Part shown: piece by piece, positions 38,776-48,329 of the stretch | Layout: the number at the start of each line of letters is the position of its first letter | Numbering within the stretch: position 1 is the first letter of the stretch | The notes under the pieces: generated by a model | Told to the model about the DNA's origin: nothing | The model's input: the letters and a program-made list of their open reading frames with translations, nothing else | The model's database searches: none | Assembly: GCF_900451195.1 (NCBI RefSeq) | Contig: NZ_UGHR01000001.1 | Span: 62,001 to 126,000 of the forward strand | Source: Iodobacter fluviatilis | GTDB lineage: Bacteria > Pseudomonadota > Gammaproteobacteria > Burkholderiales > Chitinibacteraceae | DNA length: 64,000 bases | Direction: 5' to 3' | Translations under genes and position numbers: made by a program

Positions 38776-41082
38776 ATGCCCGCAAATCTATTGATTGTCG
38801 AATCGCCGTCTAAGGCGAAAACGCTGCTTAAATATCTTGGTAAGGATTTCCAGATCCTTGCTTCCTATGGTCACGTCCGTGGATTGGTCAGAAAGGACGG
38901 CTCGGTTGATCCCGAGAATGACTTTAAAATGAAATACCAGGTGATCGAACGGAATAAAAAACACGTCGATGCTCTGGTTGCCGCTGTGAAAGAATCCACC
39001 AATATCTTTCTGGCAACTGACCCGGACCGCGAAGGTGAAGCGATTTCTTGGCATATCATGGAAATTTTACGTTCTAAAAAGCTGCTGACTGCCAGTCGCA
39101 CTTTTAAGCGCGTGGTGTTCCATGAAATTACCGAAACCGCCGTACTCAATGCCGTGGCAAACCCGCGTGATATTGACAGCGATCTGGTAAATGCTCAGCA
39201 GGCACGCAGTGCTTTGGATTATTTGGTTGGATTTAATTTATCTCCGTTGCTTTGGCGAAAAGTGCGCTCCGGCCTGTCGGCTGGCCGTGTGCAAAGCCCT
39301 GCGCTGCGCCTGATTTGCGAGCGTGAGATCGAGATTCGTGCGTTTACATCGCAAGAATACTGGTCGGTTCACCTCGATACCCATCAGGGCCGGAGCAAGT
39401 TTGGTGCAAAACTGACCCAATGGCAGGGTAAGAAGCTCGAGCAGTTTGATATCCCTGATACCGGCTCGCAAGAAAGCATTCTTGCGGCGCTCAGTGGCCA
39501 GACTGCCGAGATTCAATCGGTAGACAAGAAAAAGAAATCGCGCAGTGCTGCTGCGCCATTTACAACATCTACCTTGCAACAAGAAGCCGTGCGTAAGCTG
39601 GGTATGACCACTGATCGCGCTATGCGCACAGCTCAGCAGCTCTATGAAGGGATGAGCATCGGTGGTGAAACCGTCGGTTTGATTACCTATATGCGTACTG
39701 ACTCGGTGGCCTTGGCCAACGATGCGCTAGATGAAATCCGTGCGTATATTGGCGAAAAATTTGAGAAAGAATACCTGCCTAATGCGCCGGTTATTTTCAA
39801 AAACAAAGCTAAAAACGCACAAGAAGCGCACGAAGCGATTCGCCCAACTTCGATTTATCGCTCGCCAGATGCGGTTAAAGCCTATTTAACAGCCGATCAG
39901 TTCAAGCTTTACCAAATGATCTGGAAGCGCACCTTAGCCAGCCAGATTGCTGCGGCGAAGTTTGATACGGTAGCGGTTGATATTGCTGTTGGCCCGGATG
40001 CTATTTTCCGCGCCACTGGCCAGACTTTGGTGTTCCCCGGCTTCATCGCTGTTTACCAAGAAGACACCGATGATGAGGAAGAAGAAGACGAAGCGCGTCT
40101 GCCGGTACTGAATGTGGGTGATAAGCTGCCGGTAGATAAGTTATCCGGTGAGCAACACTTTACGCAGCCGCCACCGCGCTTTACTGAAGCTTCCTTAGTT
40201 AAATCGCTGGAAGAATTTGGTATTGGCCGTCCGTCTACTTACGCATCGACAATTAAAACGCTGAAAGATCGCGAGTATGTGATCCTCGATAAAAAGCGTT
40301 TTACCCCGACCGATACCGGCGAAGTGGTGAATAAATTCCTCACTGAGCATTTTACCCAGTATGTGGATTACAACTTTACTGCCAAGCTGGAAGACAAGCT
40401 GGATGAGATCTCTACCGGTAAACGGGATTGGATTCCGGTGCTGGCAGATTTCTGGAAAGGCTTTCACAAGCAATGCGAAGAAAAAGCCGGCTTATCGCGT
40501 AAAGAAGTCACCCAGGAAGAAATGGACGAAGATTGTCCAAAATGTGGCGTGGCAAAACTGGCGATCCGCTTAGGTAAGCGCGGTCGTTTTATTGGCTGCA
40601 CCACGTATCCGGAATGTGATTACACCCGCAATCTGGGTGATGACGCCGATACCGCGCCGACCGAGCCTGAAGTTGTACCTGATCGCACCTGCCCGAAATG
40701 TGAATCGGCACTGCATATCAAGGTAGGGCGTTATGGTAAGTTTATTGGCTGCTCGGCTTATCCAAAGTGTAAGCATATCGAGCCACTTGAAAAACCACGT
40801 GATACGGGTGTTGAGTGTCCGGAATGCAAAAAGGGTAGCCTGATCGAAAGAAAGAGCCGCTACGGCAAGCTCTTTTATTCGTGTAATACCTATCCGGATT
40901 GCAAATACGCTACTTGGAATCCGCCGATTGCCGAATGTTGCCCGCAGTGTAAATGGCCAGTGATGACCATTAAGGTAACCAAGCGTCGTGGTACAGAAAA
41001 AGTGTGCCCACAGAAAGAATGTGGTTATGTGGAAGTAATCGAAGGGCCTGCGCCAAAAGCTGAAAAAGCCGAGGCGGAGTAA
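38776..41082 (+). CDS. topA: DNA topoisomerase I
   Basis: Relaxes negative supercoils via a 5'-phosphotyrosine intermediate. 768 residues. TOPRIM begins at LLIVESPSKAKTL with DPDREGEAISWH; the catalytic Tyr is Y305 in GLITYMRTDS. Four C-terminal cysteine clusters follow (CPKC..C..C at about 595-775); the first three have zinc-ribbon spacing and the last is CPQC...CPQKEC. An acidic patch (DTDDEEEEDEA) sits near 430-440. Preceded by a 240-bp gap that may contain its promoter, followed by a hairpin. Confidence 0.96.
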   Translation: MPANLLIVESPSKAKTLLKYLGKDFQILASYGHVRGLVRKDGSVDPENDFKMKYQVIERNKKHVDALVAAVKESTNIFLATDPDREGEAISWHIMEILRSKKLLTASRTFKRVVFHEITETAVLNAVANPRDIDSDLVNAQQARSALDYLVGFNLSPLLWRKVRSGLSAGRVQSPALRLICEREIEIRAFTSQEYWSVHLDTHQGRSKFGAKLTQWQGKKLEQFDIPDTGSQESILAALSGQTAEIQSVDKKKKSRSAAAPFTTSTLQQEAVRKLGMTTDRAMRTAQQLYEGMSIGGETVGLITYMRTDSVALANDALDEIRAYIGEKFEKEYLPNAPVIFKNKAKNAQEAHEAIRPTSIYRSPDAVKAYLTADQFKLYQMIWKRTLASQIAAAKFDTVAVDIAVGPDAIFRATGQTLVFPGFIAVYQEDTDDEEEEDEARLPVLNVGDKLPVDKLSGEQHFTQPPPRFTEASLVKSLEEFGIGRPSTYASTIKTLKDREYVILDKKRFTPTDTGEVVNKFLTEHFTQYVDYNFTAKLEDKLDEISTGKRDWIPVLADFWKGFHKQCEEKAGLSRKEVTQEEMDEDCPKCGVAKLAIRLGKRGRFIGCTTYPECDYTRNLGDDADTAPTEPEVVPDRTCPKCESALHIKVGRYGKFIGCSAYPKCKHIEPLEKPRDTGVECPECKKGSLIERKSRYGKLFYSCNTYPDCKYATWNPPIAECCPQCKWPVMTIKVTKRRGTEKVCPQKECGYVEVIEGPAPKAEKAEAE

Positions 41083-41089
41083 GGTGCAA

Positions 41090-41110
41090 GGGTGAGCTGA
41101 ATGCTCACCC
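41090..41110 (+). terminator. Hairpin after topA
   Basis: GGGTGAGC and GCTCACCC form a perfect 8-bp stem with loop TGAAT, eight bases after the topA stop. No T-tract follows. It covers the first possible start codon of the next frame (41101), which argues that the next gene starts further down. Confidence 0.45.
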
Positions 41111-41121
41111 TCATTACCTTT

Positions 41122-41141
41122 GTAGGGCGGAAATCATCCGC
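41122..41141. repeat. Small palindromic repeat (GTAGGGCGGA type)
   Basis: GTAGGGCGGAAATCATCCGC resembles sequences at 57020-57041 (reverse), 63061-63082 and 63106-63127 (reverse), all intergenic. It is probably a dispersed REP-like palindrome. Confidence 0.45.
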
Positions 41142-41202
41142 AATGCTTAGTTTCAGAGGCCCCGAATCAGCACTTTGGGGCACTCTTCAAAAGAGGTTTG
41201 CC

Positions 41203-43812
41203 GTGCAGCGCAATGTATTATCTGATCCTGATTTCGAACTTCGGAGCGAACTTGGGCTGTTGCAAACTTACTTTGAAGCTTTTGACAGCACCGTAGCGGC
41301 TTTGCTCGATACCAGCAAGCAAGACATGCTGGAGGCTTTGCAAATTTTGGCCGAAGCCTCTAAAAGCAGCGCGGCTTGCCTGTACCTGAATACCCCTGAT
41401 AATCAGGTTTCGCATCTGACTTCTGCATGGCGCTCCCCCGAGACCCGCCTTGCTGATTTCACACCGGACCCCTGCCGCTCGCTTGATTACAGCAGTTATC
41501 CGCTGCTGGCAGACACGCTGGCTGTGGGCATGATGCTGAGTAAATCTCTTTTAGAGTTACCCCTTGCTGAACAAATGCTGATGGCACAAATTGGTGTCCG
41601 TCAGCTGTTGTGCATTCCCCTGCTTGAAAAAGGCGAGCCATTTGGTTTTCTGTGTTTTTTAAATGATGCAGAAATTCAGCGCAGCCGCAGTGAATTACGC
41701 CTGCTGGCGATGCTGAGTAATCATGTGGCGCAGGCGCTGGTTAAAAAACGGGTAGAGCAGGAGCTGTTGTGCAATCAGCAGCGCTTACGTGCCTTGGTTG
41801 GCGTGCTGCAAGATATGGTGTTTGAGTGCAATCAGCAAAGCGTGATTGTCAGCGTATGGTCCGGGCATCCGGATTTGCCTTCTGCTGAAATGCTACAGGG
41901 GCGGGCGATTATTAGTGTCTTGCCCTACGAGCTGGCATCAGAGCTGGTGCATTATTTGCCGCGTATTTTGCAAAATAAAGAAACCGCCCAATTTAACTGC
42001 ACGGTACAAACCATCAACGGCCCCGTGTATTTATTGGTTCGTTTGCAGCCTGTGCAAGCACCAAACGGGCAAAATCACGCGGTGGCACTGGTGCATGATG
42101 TAACGGCGCTAATGCTGGAAGACGCGCAGCGCAAGACCATGCTGGATACGCTGAATTTACTTGAAGAAGCGGTGATCGATCTGGCGCCGACCGGCGAGCT
42201 GGTGCGCACCACGCCTGCATGGGCAAAGCTGCGTGGTCTGGATGTGCGAGAAATGGCCAAAGACCTAGGGCAGCCACTATTTGCTTGGGTGCATTCTGGC
42301 GATGGAATGCTGATGGTTGAGGCACTCTCAAAAATACTCAAAACAACCGAGCCTGTTAGCCAGCGCTTCAGACTGGTTCAGGGCAGTGGCGAATATCTGT
42401 GGGTTGAGGCTCGCCTGATTGCCCACCGCTCTCCTGATGGCTTGCTGTCGGCAATTCGCGGGGTATTACGCGATGTCACTGTCAGCCATTTAAATGAGCA
42501 GCATATTACCCAGCTGGCGCTTTACGACACGCTGACCAAGCTACCCAATCGTCTGATGCTCGATAGCGAGATTCACAGCGCGATCGACAGAGCCCGTATT
42601 CAAAACACCAAAGTTGCGCTTGGTTTTATCGATCTGGATCACTTTAAGCAGATTAATGATGCATTTGGTCATCAGGTTGGCGATGAGCTGCTTGTTAATG
42701 TGGCGCGGCAGCTGGAAAGTGTTTTACGTGAAAATGATGTGATCGCCCGCTGGGGCGGGGATGAGTTTGTTGTTTTAATCCCCGATTTAAACGATTTAAA
42801 TGTGATGCGGGAATTATCTGAGCGCCTGAAAAACGCTGCCAGAAAAGGCGTCACCATTAACGGCATGGAAACCCAGCCGACTATTTCGCTGGGCTTTGCT
42901 GTATTTCCGGATAACGCAGAATCGGGCGAAGAGCTTCTTTCTGCGGCCGATCACACCATGTATCACGCCAAGCATACTGGGCGTAATAATGTCTGTTTCT
43001 ACAGCGATATAGTGCATTTAAAGGCACTGGGCCGCGAACATGTTGCCATTCAATCCCGCCTTTCAACCGCAATCCGCAATCAGCGCCTGCAAGTGTTTTA
43101 CCAGCCTGTGGTGGATGCTAGAACGGGAGAGGTGCTGATGGTTGAGGCCCTAGCACGCTGGCAGGATGAGCAAAGCGGCTGGATCAGCCCTGAATTATTT
43201 ATCCCCATGGCTGAAAAAGTAGGTCTGATTCAGGAATTGTCCGAGCTGGTGATAGAGCAAAGCTTTATTAAGCTACGCGAATGGCGGGATGCAGGCCTTA
43301 AGCAAAGATTGATGATCAATATTTCGCGCAGCCAGTTGTTTCAGCCGCAATTTGTGACTCAACTGAATGAGAAACTGATGCAGCACCGCCTGCGGGCCGA
43401 AGATGTGGTGCTGGAAATCACTGAATCGGTTGCGCTGACAGATTACTCGCGCCAGCTGCGTCATTTACGTCAGCTTAATGCTTCGGGCTTTGAAATCGCC
43501 ATTGATGATTTTGGCACCGGCTATTCATCGCTGTCTCAGCTGCACGAAATGCCTGCACAAATTATTAAAATTGATGTCTCATTTGCCCTGCGTCTGCACA
43601 CAGAAGATGGCCGCCGTATTATGCAGGCCATCGTCCAGCTTGGCTTGGGCCTGGGCTTAGAGATTATTGTGGAAGGGGTAGAAAACCTAGAAACCGCCCG
43701 CTTTCTGCAAGGACTGGGTGTGCAATGCATGCAGGGCTTTTACTTTAGCGAGCCAGTGCCCAGTGGCGTGGCCGAGTTGTGGATGAGATTGGGTTTACAG
43801 GCCAAGATTTAA
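41203..43812 (+). CDS. GAF/PAS/GGDEF/EAL c-di-GMP protein
   Basis: Multi-domain c-di-GMP enzyme. Order: GAF (about residues 25-185), two PAS segments (about 190-460), GGDEF, EAL. The cyclase loop is GGDEF in ARWGGDEFVVLIP with an intact RxxD I-site (REND). The phosphodiesterase side has EAL in MVEALARW, NISRSQL, LEITESVAL, DDFGTGYSSL and IVEGVEN. Both halves look competent. No membrane helix. The frame opens at 41101, but that part overlaps a hairpin and a dispersed repeat; GTG 41203 has AGAGG six bases upstream and is my preferred start (869 residues). ATG 41143 is also possible. Confidence 0.9.
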   Translation: MQRNVLSDPDFELRSELGLLQTYFEAFDSTVAALLDTSKQDMLEALQILAEASKSSAACLYLNTPDNQVSHLTSAWRSPETRLADFTPDPCRSLDYSSYPLLADTLAVGMMLSKSLLELPLAEQMLMAQIGVRQLLCIPLLEKGEPFGFLCFLNDAEIQRSRSELRLLAMLSNHVAQALVKKRVEQELLCNQQRLRALVGVLQDMVFECNQQSVIVSVWSGHPDLPSAEMLQGRAIISVLPYELASELVHYLPRILQNKETAQFNCTVQTINGPVYLLVRLQPVQAPNGQNHAVALVHDVTALMLEDAQRKTMLDTLNLLEEAVIDLAPTGELVRTTPAWAKLRGLDVREMAKDLGQPLFAWVHSGDGMLMVEALSKILKTTEPVSQRFRLVQGSGEYLWVEARLIAHRSPDGLLSAIRGVLRDVTVSHLNEQHITQLALYDTLTKLPNRLMLDSEIHSAIDRARIQNTKVALGFIDLDHFKQINDAFGHQVGDELLVNVARQLESVLRENDVIARWGGDEFVVLIPDLNDLNVMRELSERLKNAARKGVTINGMETQPTISLGFAVFPDNAESGEELLSAADHTMYHAKHTGRNNVCFYSDIVHLKALGREHVAIQSRLSTAIRNQRLQVFYQPVVDARTGEVLMVEALARWQDEQSGWISPELFIPMAEKVGLIQELSELVIEQSFIKLREWRDAGLKQRLMINISRSQLFQPQFVTQLNEKLMQHRLRAEDVVLEITESVALTDYSRQLRHLRQLNASGFEIAIDDFGTGYSSLSQLHEMPAQIIKIDVSFALRLHTEDGRRIMQAIVQLGLGLGLEIIVEGVENLETARFLQGLGVQCMQGFYFSEPVPSGVAELWMRLGLQAKI

Positions 43813-43844
43813 GCGCTGCTGTTTTAAATTGAAAATTACTTTAA

Positions 43845-43879
43845 AAAAGCCGTCCCTTGCCTAGCAGGGACGGCTTTTT
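43845..43879. terminator. Bidirectional intrinsic terminator
   Basis: AAAAGCCGTCCCT pairs with AGGGACGGCTTTT around a short loop; T-runs occur on both strands. It lies between convergent GGDEF/EAL and transporter genes. Confidence 0.9.
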
Positions 43880-43881
43880 GA

Positions 43882-45198
43882 TCAGCGGATACTGTGGCAA
43901 AGGTGTCGACGCTGATTAAGTAGCAGATAGCCGCCTAAGCCCGCGCCAACTGCGCTGAGCAGTAAAAGATAGTAGCTTGGTGCCAGCACATCGGATTTAA
44001 TCCAGAGCGATAAAACAACGGGCGTCAGCCCGCCTGCAAAGGCGTAGGCCACATTATAAGAAAAGGACAAACCGCTGAAGCGAATCGCAGCGGGGAAGGC
44101 CTTGATCATTAAAAGTGGCACTGCACCCACAATCCCAACGGTAAAGCCCATCAGCGGGTAAAGCAGAGTGAGCTGGCTCGTGTCATGGCTCATGGTGTGA
44201 TAAAAGGCGTAGCTGCTGCTGCCCAGCAAGACACTGCCAATCAGCAGGGTAAGGCCGCTGCCCAGCTTATCGGCAGACCAGCCAGCTACAATACAGCCCA
44301 TACTTAGTGCCACGATGGCGTAGCAATTGGCACGCAGAGAATCAACCGGCAGCACTGAAAACTGTTTTTGCAAGTAGGCAGGCGTCATCAGAATAGCAAC
44401 CACAATAGCTACTGCCAGCAAGCAAGTGCCAAGCATTGAAATCACAATACTCAGGCGGTGATCCCGCAATACTTTTTTGAGTGGCAGCTCGTCGGCAAGA
44501 TGCTTTTTAGCCTGCAGCTCTAAAAAAACCGGGGTTTCATGCAGCCATTTACGCAAATACATGGCGATTAGGCCGAATATACCGCCAATTAAAAAGGGTA
44601 CACGCCATGCCCACGCTTCCAGCTCCGCAGGGCTGAAGAGGCTGTTAATCGCCATAGCAATTAATGCGCCTAATAAAATGCCCAGAGTCAGCCCGGAAGT
44701 AATGATGCTGCAGGCCAGCCCAGTGTGGCGTTCGGGCGCATGCTCTGCAACAAATACCCATGCACCGGGCACTTCGCCACCAATGGCCGCGCCTTGCAAA
44801 ATACGTAAAGCAAGCAGGCACAGCGGGGCCCAGATGCCGATTTGCTGATAGGTGGGCAGGAGGCCAATCATCAGCGTGGGCAGGGCCATCATTAAAATAC
44901 TGAGCGTGAACATTTTTTTGCGGCCCAGCAAATCACCAAAATGCGCCATTGCAATCCCTCCCAGCGGGCGGGCCAGATAGCCTGCGGCAAAAATACTGAA
45001 AGTTTGGATTTGTCTGAGCGCATCGGGAATATCTGGCGGGAAAAAAAGCTTGCCTAAAACCACGGTGAAAAACACAAAAATAATAAAATCGTAAAACTCT
45101 AAAGCGCCACCCAGCGATGCTAATCCTAAGATTTTGCAGTCTTCCCTGTTTAAAGGCCTGGCCGCGGATATATTTCCCTGCTGGATTTGGTCTCTCAT
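43882..45198 (-). CDS. MFS transporter, metabolite:H+ symporter (MHS) family
   Basis: Major-facilitator transporter, 438 residues, twelve helices expected. MHS-family features: GALEFYDFIIFVFF in helix 1, FGDLLGRKKMF in the loop 2-3 motif, RILQGAAIGGEVPGAWVFVAEHAPERHTG around helix 4-5 and a second GWSADKLGS copy. The family imports organic acids, proline or betaine with protons; the substrate cannot be told here. Single gene on the minus strand with a bidirectional terminator at its end. Confidence 0.9.
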   Translation of the reverse strand: MRDQIQQGNISAARPLNREDCKILGLASLGGALEFYDFIIFVFFTVVLGKLFFPPDIPDALRQIQTFSIFAAGYLARPLGGIAMAHFGDLLGRKKMFTLSILMMALPTLMIGLLPTYQQIGIWAPLCLLALRILQGAAIGGEVPGAWVFVAEHAPERHTGLACSIITSGLTLGILLGALIAMAINSLFSPAELEAWAWRVPFLIGGIFGLIAMYLRKWLHETPVFLELQAKKHLADELPLKKVLRDHRLSIVISMLGTCLLAVAIVVAILMTPAYLQKQFSVLPVDSLRANCYAIVALSMGCIVAGWSADKLGSGLTLLIGSVLLGSSSYAFYHTMSHDTSQLTLLYPLMGFTVGIVGAVPLLMIKAFPAAIRFSGLSFSYNVAYAFAGGLTPVVLSLWIKSDVLAPSYYLLLLSAVGAGLGGYLLLNQRRHLCHSIR

Positions 45199-45460
45199 TC
45201 AATATTCTCTTATGTCGCTGATTTGGCAGAAAACTTCGGCTTTGATCGAGATTACTGGAGGGAATAAGTGCAGGCAAGGTTTATTGTAAGCGATGGCGTA
45301 ATATATACAGGGATAAGCTTGCTAAGCTGTCGTTTCTTTGCCAATTATCTAATGCGCTGCCAAAGAGCAAGCGCCCGCTGTTTTTTTGATGATCGCTGAA
45401 TCCTTTTTGAATTTTGCCGACTCTTGCTAAGTGTCATCCATTTCAAAACAGGAATTCACC

Positions 45461-45670
45461 ATGTTCTTTATTAAACGCAATCTTCCTCAGTGGGAACGGG
45501 CCCTTCGTATTACCATTGGCTTAGGGATGGTCTGGGCTGTATGGGCGGGGCTGACTATGGGGATCGTCAGCTGGATTGCCGGGGCAACAGCCGCAACGAT
45601 GTTACTTACCGCCTTTGTGGGTTTTTGCCCTGCCTGCGCCCTTGCTGGCCGTCGCTACCTGGAAAAATAA
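45461..45670 (+). CDS. DUF2892 small membrane protein
   Basis: A 69-residue protein with two membrane helices and the DUF2892 arrangement: N-terminal RALRITIGLGMVW and a final GFCPACALAGR with a CPxC pair. Related domains occur in rhodanese-like YgaP. The ATG at 45461 is preceded by AGGAA seven bases away; the longer frame from 45431 is less likely. Ends two bases before an ECF-type sigma factor gene, so they are co-transcribed. The CPAC pair might sense redox state, which is inference. Confidence 0.82.
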   Translation: MFFIKRNLPQWERALRITIGLGMVWAVWAGLTMGIVSWIAGATAATMLLTAFVGFCPACALAGRRYLEK

Positions 45671-45672
45671 AC

Positions 45673-46221
45673 ATGATCCATGCCAAAGCACAATTGATTG
45701 AAGCCGCCCGTATGGGCGATTCGGAAGCAATTGCTGATTTGCTTACCGCCTGTCAGCCCGACTTAAAGCGGTTTGCCCGTCGCACCTGCTCAAGCACCGA
45801 GGACGTTGAAGATGCGGTGCAGATTGCGCTTTGGCAACTTTATCGCCAGATCGGTGCGCTGCGCACCGTGGCGACCTTTGCAAGCTGGTTGTTTCGTATT
45901 GTTGAGCGCGAGTGCTATCGCTTGTTTCGCCGCCATCAATCTACTGAATCACTGGATGAGCTGATAGCAGGTGAAATGCCCCATTCACCGCTTGTTCCCA
46001 CCGATCTGAGAATGGATTTAACCCGCGCATTGCTACAGCTCACGCCCATTTATCGCGAGGTTTTGCTGCTGCGCGATGTACACGAGCTGACCGCACCGGA
46101 AGTGGCCGCTGAACTGGGCCTGAGCCTAGAGGCCGTCAAAAGCCGCTTGCACCGAGCCAGGGCTCAAGTGCGCGAGCAACTTCTGGCCAGTGGTTATTGG
46201 CAGAAAGATGATGCGGTGTAA
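45673..46221 (+). CDS. ECF-type RNA polymerase sigma factor
   Basis: Sigma-70 family factor of 182 residues with only regions 2 and 4. Region 2: FARRTCSSTEDVEDAVQIALWQLYRQI with FASWLFRIVERECYRLFRR. Region 4: LTPIYREVLLLRDVHELTAPEVA followed by LGLSLEAVKSRLHRARAQVREQL, a normal helix-turn-helix for -35 recognition. ATG 45673 follows the DUF2892 gene by two bases; the frame extends further upstream but only in overlap with that gene. No anti-sigma gene follows, so control is unclear. Confidence 0.9.
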   Translation: MIHAKAQLIEAARMGDSEAIADLLTACQPDLKRFARRTCSSTEDVEDAVQIALWQLYRQIGALRTVATFASWLFRIVERECYRLFRRHQSTESLDELIAGEMPHSPLVPTDLRMDLTRALLQLTPIYREVLLLRDVHELTAPEVAAELGLSLEAVKSRLHRARAQVREQLLASGYWQKDDAV

Positions 46222-46734
46222 GCCATGTAATAAATACTTCTTCCTGCCAAGTCGATGCTTAAGTAGAGGGGGAAATATTTCTGATGCTTTGCAGGGCGTG
46301 TAAAGGAATACAGACACCAAGTATCAGGCTCTGTGTCTCGTTTTACTCTGTGGCTTAAGGTTTAGACTCTTAAAATACTTTTTTGAAAAATTTTGCTACT
46401 CATTGGGGGTTTTTAGCCAAAGAATGGTCAAAAATCGTCCTTTTTCTTGGGATAAAAGCCTATAACTCAGTACATTTTTCGCATTATATAAATACCTATA
46501 ATATTGATTAAATTGAATTTAAATTCGTTTCTTTTGATCCGCACCGTGGTTTTATGGAAAAAGGAATACAGTTTTATTGCTACCAACTTAAAGCTGGGCG
46601 AGTGCTCACCACTTTGTTTAAATATTACACATGGCTGTTGCTTTCTGACTAATTGTTGATTTAAATCATGATTTTTCTTTTCTTTGTTTTTCATAAATAT
46701 TACAATGGAATAAATATCCATATAGCATGTAATT
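46222..46734. other. AT-rich gap before the secretion locus
   Basis: About 510 bp with low GC and no convincing gene. It should hold the promoter of the type I secretion locus. An 84-codon minus-strand frame (46467-46721) is compositionally biased by A+T and not called. Confidence 0.5.
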
Positions 46735-46965
46735 ATGTTTTTGCAACCTTTATTTGCCTTGTTTCAGCGTTATTTTGCCGTGTTTAGGGCTGCTTGGCAG
46801 CTTGAGCGTGTGGCTGGCTATAAGCATGAGCTGGCTTTTTTGCCTGCCGCCTTAGAGCTACAAGAAACTCCGCCGCACCCAGCACCCAGCAGCACGTTGG
46901 ACCGTGTGGGTTTTGATCAGCTTTTTCTTATTAGCGCTGATTTGGGCCTGTCTTGGGCAGATTGA
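46735..46965 (+). pseudogene. N-terminal fragment of HlyD-family adaptor (frameshifted)
   Basis: Encodes the cytoplasmic N-terminus of a HlyD-type adaptor: RYFAVFRAAWQLERVAGYK, HELAFLPAALELQETPPHPAP are typical of the region before the membrane helix. After about residue 51 the frame is wrong and stops at 46965. Dropping one C of the CCC at 46885-46887 restores PAPAARWTVWVLISFFLLAL and joins it to the next frame. Extra base, real mutation or sequencing error cannot be told from here. Confidence 0.8.
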
Positions 46966-48163
46966 TATTGTGGCGGTTGCACCTAGCAAATTAGTCGTAT
47001 CGAATCAAAGCAAAATCGTACAAGTGCTCGATACCGCCGTGGTCAAAGCCATCCATGTGCGCGACGGCCAGCAGGTTAAAGCGGGCCAATTGCTGATTGA
47101 GTTAGATAACACCCTTAGCGATGCAGATAGCACTAAGAATCACAGTGCTTGGCTGGATGCAAGGCTGGCGCAACTCAAAGCACAAGCCCTGCTTAGTGCA
47201 TTAGCTGAGCAGCATCTGCCTGTCTTGGCTGAAGACCCTCAGCTTAATAGCAGCGCCATTATCGCCACCCGCAGAGCCAGTGCCCAGCAAGAAATCAATG
47301 CGATCTGGCAGGAGCTACAAGCAAAACTAGCCATGTTGGATAGCGAGCACGCCCGTAAGCAGGCCGAGTGTGCGGGTAGTTTGGATCAGTTCAAAAAATT
47401 ACAAGCCACTCTACCCATCGTTCGTCAACGAGAAAGTGATTTCAAAGATTTAGCCGATAAAAATTTTATTTCTAAGCACGGTCTGTTAGAAAAACAACAG
47501 GCCCGTATCGAGGCAGAGCAGGATTACGCCACGCTTAGCAATAAAATTAAAGAATTAGATGCCGCTATTAAAAGCACGCAATTACAAGCGGATGCCACCC
47601 GCGCCGAATTTCGCCGCATGCAAAATGATGTATTAAATCAAGCTAGTGAAAAATCAGCCGCTTTAAGCCAGGACGTGATTAAAAGCGAGCGCTATCAAGA
47701 GCAAACGCGCCTCATTTCGCCGGTAGACGGTGTGGTGCAACAACTGGCCGTGCATACCTTGGGCGGTGTAGTTACCCCTGCCCACCAAGCCCTAATGGTG
47801 ATTGTGCCGAAAGCCGAGCAATTAGAAGCCGAAGCTATTTTAGAAAATAAAGATATTGGCTTTGTGAATGCTGGGCAAAACGCTGCCATTAAAATAGAAA
47901 CCTTTAACTACACAAAATACGGTCTTTTAGATGGCATAGTTAAAAACATTAGCTTAGACGCAATTAGCGATGAAAAACGCGGATTGATTTATCAGGCAAG
48001 AATTAAAATGAATAAAAACAGCATGAATGTTGATGGAAAAAACATAGCGCTTGCACCAGGTATGGCGATTACGGTGGAAATTAAAACCGGCAATCGACGA
48101 ATTATTGAATACTTTTTATCGCCATTGATTGCACATGTCAGTGAGAGTGTGCGGGAGCGGTGA
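46904..48163 (+). CDS. HlyD-family type I secretion adaptor (main part)
   Basis: Periplasmic adaptor linking an inner-membrane ABC exporter to TolC. The part from GTG 46904 (419 residues) has the single membrane helix (about 3-20), GQIDIVAVAPSKLV, a lipoyl-like half HVRDGQQVKAGQLLIELD, long coiled-coil arms (about 70-260), the second lipoyl half RLISPVDGVVQQLAVHT and the usual end IIEYFLSPLIAHVSESVRER. The native N-terminus is in the preceding frame, split off by one extra base near 46886. In the window its partner transporter is encoded 3.1 kb downstream (51260-53392), not next door. Confidence 0.85.
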   Translation: MWVLISFFLLALIWACLGQIDIVAVAPSKLVVSNQSKIVQVLDTAVVKAIHVRDGQQVKAGQLLIELDNTLSDADSTKNHSAWLDARLAQLKAQALLSALAEQHLPVLAEDPQLNSSAIIATRRASAQQEINAIWQELQAKLAMLDSEHARKQAECAGSLDQFKKLQATLPIVRQRESDFKDLADKNFISKHGLLEKQQARIEAEQDYATLSNKIKELDAAIKSTQLQADATRAEFRRMQNDVLNQASEKSAALSQDVIKSERYQEQTRLISPVDGVVQQLAVHTLGGVVTPAHQALMVIVPKAEQLEAEAILENKDIGFVNAGQNAAIKIETFNYTKYGLLDGIVKNISLDAISDEKRGLIYQARIKMNKNSMNVDGKNIALAPGMAITVEIKTGNRRIIEYFLSPLIAHVSESVRER

Positions 48164-48329
48164 TACTTAATGAATACAGCAATAAACGTTTTTTTAGGGG
48201 GCGCTGATTAAATCTTCATCCCAGAGTTTTTTTGTCGGGGATTCAGTACAAATTTTGGATTCCCGCCGGATGTAAAAAACAAAATTAAATAAGAGTATTT
48301 TTTTATAAACTATAAAGTGAAAAATAAAA

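Noticed and set aside
46467..46721. 84-codon minus-strand frame before hlyD
   Set aside because: Composition reflects AT-rich DNA; no ribosome site or known features.
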